Source: Rhodanobacter sp. B04
GTDB lineage: Bacteria > Pseudomonadota > Gammaproteobacteria > Xanthomonadales > Rhodanobacteraceae
Reading direction: 5' to 3'
DNA: 64,000 nucleotides
Assembly: GCF_002001125.1 (NCBI RefSeq)
Contig: NZ_MUNV01000006.1
Location: 1-64,000 of the forward strand
Position 1 is the first letter of the stretch, and every line of letters starts with the position of its first letter. This document shows, piece by piece, positions 18,341 through 25,018 of this stretch. Below the pieces are notes generated by a model. It did no database searches. It was not told the DNA's origin and saw nothing but the letters and a program-made list of their open reading frames with translations. Made by a program: the position numbers and the translations under genes.

Positions 18341-18730
18341 TCAGGCCGCAGGGAGCGCACTGATCATCACGTAGTACCCGTCGGGATCGCGCAAGGCGAA
18401 TTCTTCGGTGCCCGTGCTTGGATTCAGGTGAGGCTCCTCTTCCAGCGCTGAAGCCAGAGCACGTGCCCGCGGCAGCGCCGCGGCAAAATCATCGACGCGG
18501 AAGAACAGAAGCAGTCCGTTTCCGGGCGGCGAGCGGTCAGGGCTGGTCAAGGGTGGGTGCCCGTGGGCCCCCCACTGGTGCAGGCAAAGCAGGACCGTCC
18601 CATCCGTGTCGAGGATTTGCCCGAAGTAGTCGTGGGCGGGACGTGTTGCCGGTTGGCCAAACAGCGACTGATACCACGCGAAGCTGCGCGCAACGTCGGC
18701 GACTCCGATGATTGTCCATGTGCGTTTCAT
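18341..18730 (-). CDS. VOC-family (glyoxalase/bleomycin-resistance fold) protein
   Basis: 129-aa vicinal-oxygen-chelate protein. It starts with the typical beta-alpha unit MKRTWTIIGVADVARSFAWY and ends with EEFALRDPDGYYVMIS, the metal-side strand of the second half. Members of this fold bind or modify small electrophiles and antibiotics; the ligand cannot be told. ATG 18730 lies 15 bp after the attC at 18745-18801, so it is in cassette position, but no attC follows its own 3' end. Such VOC genes are frequent in integron cassettes. Confidence 0.85.
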   Translation of the reverse strand: MKRTWTIIGVADVARSFAWYQSLFGQPATRPAHDYFGQILDTDGTVLLCLHQWGAHGHPPLTSPDRSPPGNGLLLFFRVDDFAAALPRARALASALEEEPHLNPSTGTEEFALRDPDGYYVMISALPAA

Positions 18731-18744
18731 TGCCTGTTCCTGCG

Positions 18745-18801
18745 GCCTAATGCTGGAGTTAAGCTGCGCCGGAGGCGTCCGCCTTGAACGAATTGTTACG
18801 C
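18745..18801 (-). repeat. attC site of the lipoprotein cassette
   Basis: On the minus strand the site opens GCGTAACAATTCGTTCAAGG and closes GCTTAACTCCAGCATTAGGC, with a central GGACGCC/GGCGc stem. R-box variants are GCGTAAC and ATTAGGC instead of the GTTAGGC consensus. The lipoprotein stop codon (18802-18804) touches it. Confidence 0.85.
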
Positions 18802-19299
18802 TTAGCCGGTTTCTGCATTAAAGCAAGAAGGCTTGACTTGATGAAGGTTGGGTACGGCTTTTGGATCACCATTCTCGTGCGTGATCAAGACCCCGCAGAC
18901 TAGCCCGGATTTGCGAAAACTCACCAGATAGTGCTCTTTCGCGGCTGGGATGAAGGACTCTGTGATGCTGCAGCTTTTTGTCTCCGTAAACCCTGGTGCG
19001 CCTGACTGATAGATATAACTGACAACAGCGGTACGTCCAGCCGGCATCAATCTAGCAACTCCGTCATGAGGATCCCCCTTACCCTGAATTGCCTTAGTCG
19101 TGAAGGTGGCTAAGCGGGTTCCGGAATCACTTGGCGCGCAGCCATCGTTCTTGAAGCTTTGAACAAGAATCCAGTCCCCGTGATCTATCCCACTTGCGGA
19201 GAACGTGACAGTTGCCACCGGTCCGGTCGTTGGTTCTACGTAGTGCGAGGCGCAGCCGGTAAGAAAAGCGGCGACCGCAAGAAGTAACATTCCTTTCAT
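18802..19299 (-). CDS. Cassette-encoded lipoprotein of unknown function
   Basis: 165 aa with a lipoprotein signal peptide (MKGMLLLAVAAFLTGCASH; lipobox LTGC, C16), so an envelope lipoprotein is predicted. The mature part has alternating beta-strand-like stretches and four further cysteines (NDGCAPS, TKSCSIT, GLVCGVL, KPSCFNA), which might pair as two disulfides. No family recognised. A GGGGGC precedes the ATG at 19299. The stop is directly adjacent to the attC at 18745-18801. Confidence 0.75.
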   Translation of the reverse strand: MKGMLLLAVAAFLTGCASHYVEPTTGPVATVTFSASGIDHGDWILVQSFKNDGCAPSDSGTRLATFTTKAIQGKGDPHDGVARLMPAGRTAVVSYIYQSGAPGFTETKSCSITESFIPAAKEHYLVSFRKSGLVCGVLITHENGDPKAVPNLHQVKPSCFNAETG

Positions 19300-19321
19300 G
19301 TTGCCCCCGACGCTTGATGGA

Positions 19322-19379
19322 ACCTAACGCTGGAGTTAAGCGGCGGCGGAGCCGTCCGCCTTGAACGACTGGTTAGGGC
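19322..19379 (-). repeat. attC site of the membrane-protein cassette
   Basis: Near-perfect Xanthomonas-type attC: minus strand starts CCCTAACCAGTCGTTCAAGG and ends GCTTAACTCCAGCGTTAGG, with a GC-rich central stem. The 3' end of the membrane-protein gene runs into it: its stop codon (19336-19338) lies inside the site. Confidence 0.9.
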
Positions 19380-19812
19380 GGCTGCCCCGAAAGAACGAGC
19401 CAGTTTTTGCACTAAGGAGCGCCCACGCGTTGATAGCAATTTCTAAGGTATTGCGTATGACATTAGCCCAGAGCTTCGGTGCAGCCTCGGCCGGCAGTGA
19501 TGCTCCGGATGAAACGAGAAGAGCCAAGCTTTGAAAGCCAAGAATGCCAAAAAATATTAACGCGGCAGCCAACATGAGCCAACGAGCGAATTGAAGGCGG
19601 AGCAATGCAAGTACAGAAGCGACGATGAGGAGGCCGGCGGTGCCAAGGGCAAGCAACGTTGTTGAGAGTCCTGGCCTCATGCTCTCGGGAATATTTGGGT
19701 TCGAGCTGAGCAGAAGAAACGCAACAGCTGCAACGCTGATGGCCGCAACGAGAATATTCATGATTGCCGCAACCCAAAGTCTTTTAGGACGCGGAAGTTC
19801 CGTGACAGTCAT
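19336..19812 (-). CDS. Cassette-encoded four-helix membrane protein, unknown
   Basis: 158 aa from ATG 19812 (MTVTELPRPKRLWVAAIMN). Four hydrophobic segments at about 13-36, 48-68, 72-94 and 112-130 predict a small integral membrane protein. The C-terminal tail, RPNQSFKADGSAAA, is translated from the attC itself, a trait seen in many cassette genes of Xanthomonadales. An in-frame extension to 19902 would cross the neighbouring attC and is not used. No family recognised. Confidence 0.72.
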   Translation of the reverse strand: MTVTELPRPKRLWVAAIMNILVAAISVAAVAFLLLSSNPNIPESMRPGLSTTLLALGTAGLLIVASVLALLRLQFARWLMLAAALIFFGILGFQSLALLVSSGASLPAEAAPKLWANVIRNTLEIAINAWALLSAKTGSFFRGSRPNQSFKADGSAAA

Positions 19813-19822
19813 TGTCTGATGA

Positions 19823-19880
19823 GCCCTAACGCTGGAGTTAAGCGGCGGCGAAGCCGTCCGCCTTGAACGATCAGTTAGCT
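19823..19880 (-). repeat. attC site of the TonB-like cassette
   Basis: Minus strand starts AGCTAACTGATCGTTCAAGG and ends GCTTAACTCCAGCGTTAGGG. It differs from the site at 19322-19379 at only a few bases. The stop codon of the TonB-like gene (19871-19873) overlaps its R'' end. Confidence 0.9.
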
Positions 19881-20302
19881 GGGAACTGCCACGTTCGACC
19901 ATAGCACCACGATACGTTGGTTGTTACGGCGTTTTTTTGAGGTTTGAACTGCCACAGCTGAAACGCAGCAGACAACGGAGCTACTAGAGATTTTGGCAAA
20001 GGCGTAAGTGCCGTGGCTACTGCAATGGAGCCTTGGCGGTCGATGATAAGTTCGAAAATGACCATTCTTGGAAGGTCATTTGATGCACGGCTCGACAGGA
20101 CTGGCTGAATGACGCGAGTAAGAATTGCGGTGGACTTGCTGGGGGCCTGGTTCCAGTGCGGACGCCAGTAAACAGACGTCAAACCGTGTGCGTCTCCTAC
20201 TTCAGTTGGAGACAGCTCCTTTTCGTCTGGGCAGAGCGGCGCACTCGTTGCCCCCGAGGTAGCCAACGCTGAAGAGATAAGTAGGCCTGCCAATATGCTC
20301 AT
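19871..20302 (-). CDS. Cassette-encoded exported protein with TonB C-terminal-like domain
   Basis: 143 aa. A signal peptide is likely (MSILAGLLISSALATSGATS). The segment from about 60 to 135 (PRMVIFELIIDRQGSIAVAT ... AFQLWQFKPQ) follows the TonB C-terminal pattern: strand, turn with a Gly, and a W-x-F-x-P motif. It lacks the N-terminal membrane anchor and proline-rich linker of true TonB, so it is a free periplasmic domain. Upstream is only a degenerate attC-like element, so it would be the first cassette on this side. No Shine-Dalgarno sequence is visible at ATG 20302. Confidence 0.7.
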   Translation of the reverse strand: MSILAGLLISSALATSGATSAPLCPDEKELSPTEVGDAHGLTSVYWRPHWNQAPSKSTAILTRVIQPVLSSRASNDLPRMVIFELIIDRQGSIAVATALTPLPKSLVAPLSAAFQLWQFKPQKNAVTTNVSWCYGRTWQFPAN

Positions 20303-20306
20303 AGAA

Positions 20307-20355
20307 GCTAACGCTTATTAGACCCCGCATCGGGGCATGTGCACGGATGTTGGGC
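20307..20355 (-). repeat. Degenerate attC-like or attI-side element
   Basis: Minus strand begins GCCCAACATCCGTGCAC (R''-like) and ends TAATAAGCGTTAGC (R'-like), with CCCCGATGCGGGG as an inner hairpin. It is shorter (49 bp) and less conserved than the other three sites. The rest of the 271-bp space up to the M16 gene (20356-20573) shows no gene; no integrase remnant was recognised. Confidence 0.45.
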
Positions 20356-20573
20356 TGCCCTGCAATAAGCCGTCAAGCGGGAAGTCGATGCGTGCGACAA
20401 GGGGTTGTGAGTGATGCGCCGAAGATTGCCGAGTTGCATGTCGCACGGATCGAGGCGCCAGGTCTTATCTGCCCGAAACAGCAATACGCACCCGTCCAAC
20501 TGGGCCAGAAGTCATGGGTGCGCTGGCGGGTCGGCTTGCTATGGTTGACCTTTCACCTGAAGGGAAGAAGGGG

Positions 20574-21965
20574 ATGACCATGCGTCTGCGTCCGGCCGCC
20601 TTGCTGGCCTCGATCACCTTGTTCACGGCGGCGCTGGCGCCGCCGCTGGCTGCCGCCGAACTGGAGATACCGCCGATCCAGTACCACCAGCGTACCTTGC
20701 CGAACGGCCTGCAGGTGATCAGCGTTGAGGATCACGCCAGCCCGAACGTGGCGGTGCAGATGTGGTACCACGTCGGCTCGAAGGACGATCCGCAGGGGCG
20801 CTCCGGCTTCGCGCATCTGTTCGAACACCTGATGTTCAAGAGCACGAAGCACATGCATGCCGAACAGATGGACCGGCTCACCGAGGATGTCGGTGGCGAG
20901 AACAACGCGTCCACCGGTGATGACGTCACCAACTACTTCGAGGTGGTGCCGAGCAATTATCTGCAGACCCTGCTGTGGGCCGAGGCCGAGCGGCTGTCCA
21001 ATCTCAACGTGGACGAACCGAACTTCAAATCCGAGCGCGCGGTGGTGGAGGAGGAATACCGCCAGAGCGTGCTGGCCAACCCGTACGGCAAGCTGTTCAA
21101 CGCGATCGACCCGTACTCGTACACGGTGCACCCGTACAAGCGCCCGACCATCGGCAGCATCGAGGAGCTGGAGGCGGCCTCGCTGCAGAACGTGATTGAT
21201 TTCCACGGCACCTTCTATCGGCCGGACAACGCGACCCTGATCGTCAGTGGCGATTTCGATCCGAAGCAACTCGATGCCTGGGTCGACGCGTATTTCGGTG
21301 GCATCGCGAAGCCGGCCACGCCGGTGCCGCAGGTCACCGTACAGGAGCCGGCGCGCAAGAAGAACCAGCATTACACCGTCACCAGCGAGACCGCGCCGCT
21401 GCCCGCGGTGGCGATGACCTGGCTGATTCCGCCGGCATCCGACAGCACGGACCTGATTCCGCTGCAGATTGCCGCCGCGCTGCTGTCGCAGGGCGATTCG
21501 TCGCGGCTGTACCAGTCATTGGTGTATCGCCATCAGGTTGCCCAGCAGGTGGGTGCCGATGCGGATGGCCGGGTCGGGCCGGGCTTGTTCACCGCATACG
21601 CCATTCTCGCCAGCGGGCATTGGCCGGCCGAGGCGACCAAGCTGCTGAACGAGGAAATCGTCTGGCTGGCGACCCAGCCGATTCCTGCCGCCGAACTCGA
21701 CAAGGTGAAGACGCAGCTGCTGACCCGCGAGTTGCTGCAGCGACAGACCGCGCAAGGCGTCGCGTTCGCGCTGGGTCAGGCCAGCCTGATCAATGGCGGC
21801 GTCGAGCACGTCAACACCGATCTGGCCGCGCTGCAGAAAGTCACCGAGGCCGACGTGCATCGCGTGCTGCAGAAGTACGTCACCGGCGCGCACAGCGTCA
21901 CCATCGATTACCTGCCGCAGGCCGCCACGGCCGCGCCGGCCACCGGCAAGGGAGCAGCGCAATGA
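20574..21965 (+). CDS. M16 zinc peptidase (catalytic), periplasmic
   Basis: Pitrilysin/insulinase-family metallopeptidase, 463 aa. Start ATG 20574 follows GAAGAAGGGG; the product has a signal peptide ending near AAPLAAA. The inverted zinc motif HLFEH (in SGFAHLFEHLMFKS) and the downstream glutamate in ERAVVEEEYRQ are intact, so this subunit should be active. The next gene, overlapping by 4 bp, encodes a second M16 protein without that motif; the two probably form the usual active/inactive heterodimer acting on peptides in the periplasm. Confidence 0.92.
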   Translation: MTMRLRPAALLASITLFTAALAPPLAAAELEIPPIQYHQRTLPNGLQVISVEDHASPNVAVQMWYHVGSKDDPQGRSGFAHLFEHLMFKSTKHMHAEQMDRLTEDVGGENNASTGDDVTNYFEVVPSNYLQTLLWAEAERLSNLNVDEPNFKSERAVVEEEYRQSVLANPYGKLFNAIDPYSYTVHPYKRPTIGSIEELEAASLQNVIDFHGTFYRPDNATLIVSGDFDPKQLDAWVDAYFGGIAKPATPVPQVTVQEPARKKNQHYTVTSETAPLPAVAMTWLIPPASDSTDLIPLQIAAALLSQGDSSRLYQSLVYRHQVAQQVGADADGRVGPGLFTAYAILASGHWPAEATKLLNEEIVWLATQPIPAAELDKVKTQLLTRELLQRQTAQGVAFALGQASLINGGVEHVNTDLAALQKVTEADVHRVLQKYVTGAHSVTIDYLPQAATAAPATGKGAAQ

Positions 21966-23467
21966 ACCGTCCGATGAAGATGTTGCGTCTGGCTGCCCTG
22001 ACGGTGGCCCTGTTCGCCGCCACCCATGCGCTGGCGACTTCGCCGATCGCACCGGCTTTCCCGACCGAGCCGCCGGCACCCGGCCCGGCTCCCACGCTGA
22101 CCGTGCCCACGCCGTCCGTGCAGGTTCTGGCGAACGGCCTGCAGGTCGTCAGTGTACGCCGCGCCGGCCTGCCGCTGGTCACCGCGCAGCTGGTGTTGCG
22201 CAGTGGCGGCGAGATGGATCCACCGCAGTTGGCCGGCCTGGCCGACCTCACCGCGAACCTGCTGAGCAAGGGCGCCGCCGGCAAGAGCGCACCGCAGATC
22301 GCCGGCGCCGCCGAGGCACTGGGTGGTTCGCTGGCCGCCGCGGCGGGGTGGGATGAAAGCGGGGTCGGCATCACGGTGACCACGCCGAAACTGCCGCAGG
22401 CGCTGGGCCTGCTGGCCGAGGTGGTACGTCAGCCGGATTTCAGCGCGGACGAACTCAAACGCGCGCAGGCGCAGGCGATCGACGATCTGCATCTGTCGCT
22501 GAGCCGGCCGACCGCGCTGGCTTCGCTCGCCGCCGGTCGCGGCGTGTTCGGCGAGGGTGCCTACGGACATTCGCGCAGCGGCACGCCGGCCTCGCTCGCG
22601 CGGATCAGCCGTGCCGACGTGCAGCAGCTGCATGACCGGCTGTACCGGCCGGACAACGCGATCCTGGTGCTCACCGGCGACATTACCCCGGCGCAGGCGC
22701 AGCAGCTGGCGCAGACCAGCTTCGGCGACTGGCAGAAGCCGGCCACGCCGCTGCCGGTGCGGCCGGCCGGCACCCGTGCCAGCCATGTGCCGGCGATCCT
22801 GCTGATCGATCAGCACGGCGCCGGTCAGGCCGGCGTGGTCGCCGCCCATGCCGCGCCGCCGCGCAACGACGCCGACTACTACGTCGGCACGGTGGCCAAC
22901 GCGGTACTGGGTGGTTCGTACTCGGCGCGTCTGAACGAGGAGATCCGCATCAAGCGCGGGCTGTCCTACGGCGCCAGCAGCCGGTTGCAGTCGCTCGGCG
23001 ATGCCGGCATGTGGCTGGCATCGGCGCAGACCAAGAACCCGTCGGCGCCGCAGGTGGTGGATCTGATGCTGGGCGAGTTCAACCGCCTCGGCACGACCAG
23101 GGTCGATGTGCAGGAACTGGCCGCGCGCAAGGCGACCCTGATCGGCAGCTACGGACGCAGCCTGGAGACCACGGCCGGACTGGCCGGGCAGGTCGGCGAC
23201 CTGGCGGTCTATGGCGTGAAGCTGGACGAGATCGGCAAGTACATCGCGCAGGTGCAGGCCGTCACGCCGAAGCAGATCGAGGCGTACGCGCACAAGCATC
23301 TGGATGCCGCCGGCAGCAAGGTGGTGGTGGTCGGCGACGCGGCGCAGTTCGGCGACGCGATCCGCAAGGCGCATCCGAAGGCGGTGTTGTTGTCATCGAC
23401 CGCGCTCGACCTGGACAGCCCCAGCCTGCAGCCGGGGGCTGCGCCGGCGGCGACCGGCAAGCACTAG
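21962..23467 (+). CDS. M16-family peptidase-like protein, non-catalytic partner
   Basis: 501 aa with signal peptide (MNRPMKMLRLAALTVALFAA...HALA) and a proline-rich stretch before the M16 domain. At the place of the HxxEH motif it reads LADLTANLLSKG, so zinc ligands are missing. The C-terminal M16 region is kept, including GGSYSARLNEEIRIKRGLSY, the R/Y motif that shapes the substrate cleft. ATGA overlap with the upstream catalytic gene indicates translational coupling and joint assembly. Confidence 0.9.
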   Translation: MNRPMKMLRLAALTVALFAATHALATSPIAPAFPTEPPAPGPAPTLTVPTPSVQVLANGLQVVSVRRAGLPLVTAQLVLRSGGEMDPPQLAGLADLTANLLSKGAAGKSAPQIAGAAEALGGSLAAAAGWDESGVGITVTTPKLPQALGLLAEVVRQPDFSADELKRAQAQAIDDLHLSLSRPTALASLAAGRGVFGEGAYGHSRSGTPASLARISRADVQQLHDRLYRPDNAILVLTGDITPAQAQQLAQTSFGDWQKPATPLPVRPAGTRASHVPAILLIDQHGAGQAGVVAAHAAPPRNDADYYVGTVANAVLGGSYSARLNEEIRIKRGLSYGASSRLQSLGDAGMWLASAQTKNPSAPQVVDLMLGEFNRLGTTRVDVQELAARKATLIGSYGRSLETTAGLAGQVGDLAVYGVKLDEIGKYIAQVQAVTPKQIEAYAHKHLDAAGSKVVVVGDAAQFGDAIRKAHPKAVLLSSTALDLDSPSLQPGAAPAATGKH

Positions 23468-23563
23468 CCGCATATCGTCTCCGGGGATCGCCGGGAATTC
23501 TTGGCGATCCCCTATGATGGGCGACTCATCGCGGTCCAGCCGGTCTATTGAGGGGCGAGCCTT

Positions 23564-24247
23564 TTGTTTGTCCATGTCGAAACACGCCGCCGCCCACGCT
23601 GGCACTGGGCCACCTTGCTGGTGGTCACCCTCTGCGTGGTGTGTTTTGTCGCGTTGGCGCTGACCCCGGCGCCGCAGCGGATTTCGTTGCTGCTGGAATG
23701 GGGCACCGTACCGGCGAACATCTTCAATCCGCATGAGGCCTTGTTGCCGCAGTTGGCCGATCCCGCCTTGCTGCGACTGTTCACGGCCTTGTTCATCCAT
23801 GTGACCTGGCTGCATCTGCTGAGCAACCTGCTGTTTCTCGCCATCTTCGGCTTGCCGGGCGAGCGCGCGCTGGGCTCGTTGCGGTTTCTGTTGCTGTTCG
23901 TGCTCGGCGGGATCGTGGCCAACCTGATCGGCGCCTTGTCGCTGGCGGGCGTGCGCCTGCCGATCATCGGCTGCAGCGGCGCGGTGTCGGCAGTGGTCGG
24001 CACCTACGTGGCACTGTTTCCGCGCGCCAAGCTGGGGCTGGTGTTGCCGCTGGGGCTGTATCTGGAATTCGTGCGGGTACCGGCCTTTCTGCTGATCGGT
24101 ATCTGGGTATTGCTGCAGCTGCTTTTCAGCTATGCCGGACCGAGCTACGGCGCCTATGTGTGGTGGGCGCATATCGGCGGCTTTCTGTTCGGCGTGGTGT
24201 TTGCCCTGTTCTCACGCGACGCGATCGCCCGCCGCCTGCGCGGCTAG
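23564..24247 (+). CDS. Rhomboid-family intramembrane serine protease
   Basis: Inner-membrane protease that cleaves transmembrane segments, 227 aa, six helices or more. The catalytic Ser/His dyad is present: S138 in GCSG (136-139) and H203 in WWAHIGG. The HxxxN element of helix 2 is H84-N88. Start TTG 23564 is supported by AGGGG at 23551-23555; no ATG is available near the N-terminus. It lies 96 bp after the M16 pair. Confidence 0.93.
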   Translation: MFVHVETRRRPRWHWATLLVVTLCVVCFVALALTPAPQRISLLLEWGTVPANIFNPHEALLPQLADPALLRLFTALFIHVTWLHLLSNLLFLAIFGLPGERALGSLRFLLLFVLGGIVANLIGALSLAGVRLPIIGCSGAVSAVVGTYVALFPRAKLGLVLPLGLYLEFVRVPAFLLIGIWVLLQLLFSYAGPSYGAYVWWAHIGGFLFGVVFALFSRDAIARRLRG

Positions 24248-24257
24248 CGCAGGCGCG

Positions 24258-24986
24258 TCACGCTGCGGCGTGGCTCCAGCCATGCCGGCGGGCGAATTGG
24301 CGTAGTAGCCGGCGGGCGATCGGCGTGGCCGCGACGTTGCCGAAAGCCTGCCGCGGATCCGCCCCTTCGCGCTGCATGTCGGCATGCTTGCGCTTGATGT
24401 AGGCACGCATCACATCGGCATTGAACTCCGGGTGGAATTGCGTGCTGATCGCGTGCGGCCCATGCCGCAGCAACTGGTGCGGGTCGCGCACGGAGCGGGC
24501 CAGCACGGTGGAGTGGCGCGGCAGTTCGAGCACGCTCTGTTCGTGGGTGGTGTGCGCACGGAAGCTGGCCGGTAGGGTGCTGGCCAGCGGATCGCTCGCG
24601 GCCTCGTCCAGCAGTTCGATCGGTTGGGTGCCGATCTCGCGACCGCCGGGCAGGTAGTCGACGTGCCCGCCCAGCGCATGCGCCATCAGCTGGTGGCCGT
24701 AGCAGACGCCGAACAGCGGCAGTTCTGCATCCATCGCGTTGCGGATCCAGCCGGCGGCGCGTTCGCTCCATGCCAGGCGTTCGGTGACCATCGCCGCCGA
24801 GCCGGTAATCATGGCGCCGGCCACTTCGTGCGGCGGCGGCAGGGCTTCACCCGCGGCGACATCGACCACGCTGATCTGGCGGGGCAGCAATTGCGCACCG
24901 AGGCGGAACCAATGGGGGAAATCGCCATGCCGGCCGCGGATATTGTCCGGCGCGCGGCCGGTTCGGATGATCAGTACAGGTTTCAT
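24258..24986 (-). CDS. Class I glutamine amidotransferase-like protein
   Basis: 242 aa, GMP-synthase-type GATase-1 domain. Catalytic triad visible: C95 in FGVCYGHQ, H185 and E187 in QFHPEFNAD. It stands alone without a synthase domain, so the acceptor is unknown; such proteins are often called GMP synthase-like or glutamine amidotransferase of uncertain role. ATG 24986 gives MKPVLIIRTG; ATG 25016, right after the stop of the upstream ATPase gene, is an alternative. Confidence 0.85.
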   Translation of the reverse strand: MKPVLIIRTGRAPDNIRGRHGDFPHWFRLGAQLLPRQISVVDVAAGEALPPPHEVAGAMITGSAAMVTERLAWSERAAGWIRNAMDAELPLFGVCYGHQLMAHALGGHVDYLPGGREIGTQPIELLDEAASDPLASTLPASFRAHTTHEQSVLELPRHSTVLARSVRDPHQLLRHGPHAISTQFHPEFNADVMRAYIKRKHADMQREGADPRQAFGNVAATPIARRLLRQFARRHGWSHAAA

Positions 24987-25018
24987 GCAGGACAGGGTCG
25001 GGTACGCAATGGACATCT

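Larger units (their letters stand above)
18341..20355 (-). mobile_element. Integron cassette array without integrase (CALIN)
   Basis: Four small genes on the same strand are separated by nearly identical imperfect palindromes of about 57 bp of Xanthomonas attC type (minus strand: CTAAC...TCGTTCAAGGCGGACG...GCTTAACTCCAGCGTTAG). Each site sits at the 3' end of one gene and just before the next, as in gene cassettes. The genes are visibly less GC-rich than the flanks. No tyrosine recombinase of IntI type is encoded anywhere in the window, so this is a cluster of attC sites lacking an integrase, or a distal part of a larger array. The 3' boundary beyond the VOC gene has no attC. Confidence 0.85.

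Noticed and set aside
20308-20499. 63-codon minus-strand frame as a remnant of an integron integrase
   Set aside because: No tyrosine-recombinase motif can be seen and the composition is that of non-coding sequence.
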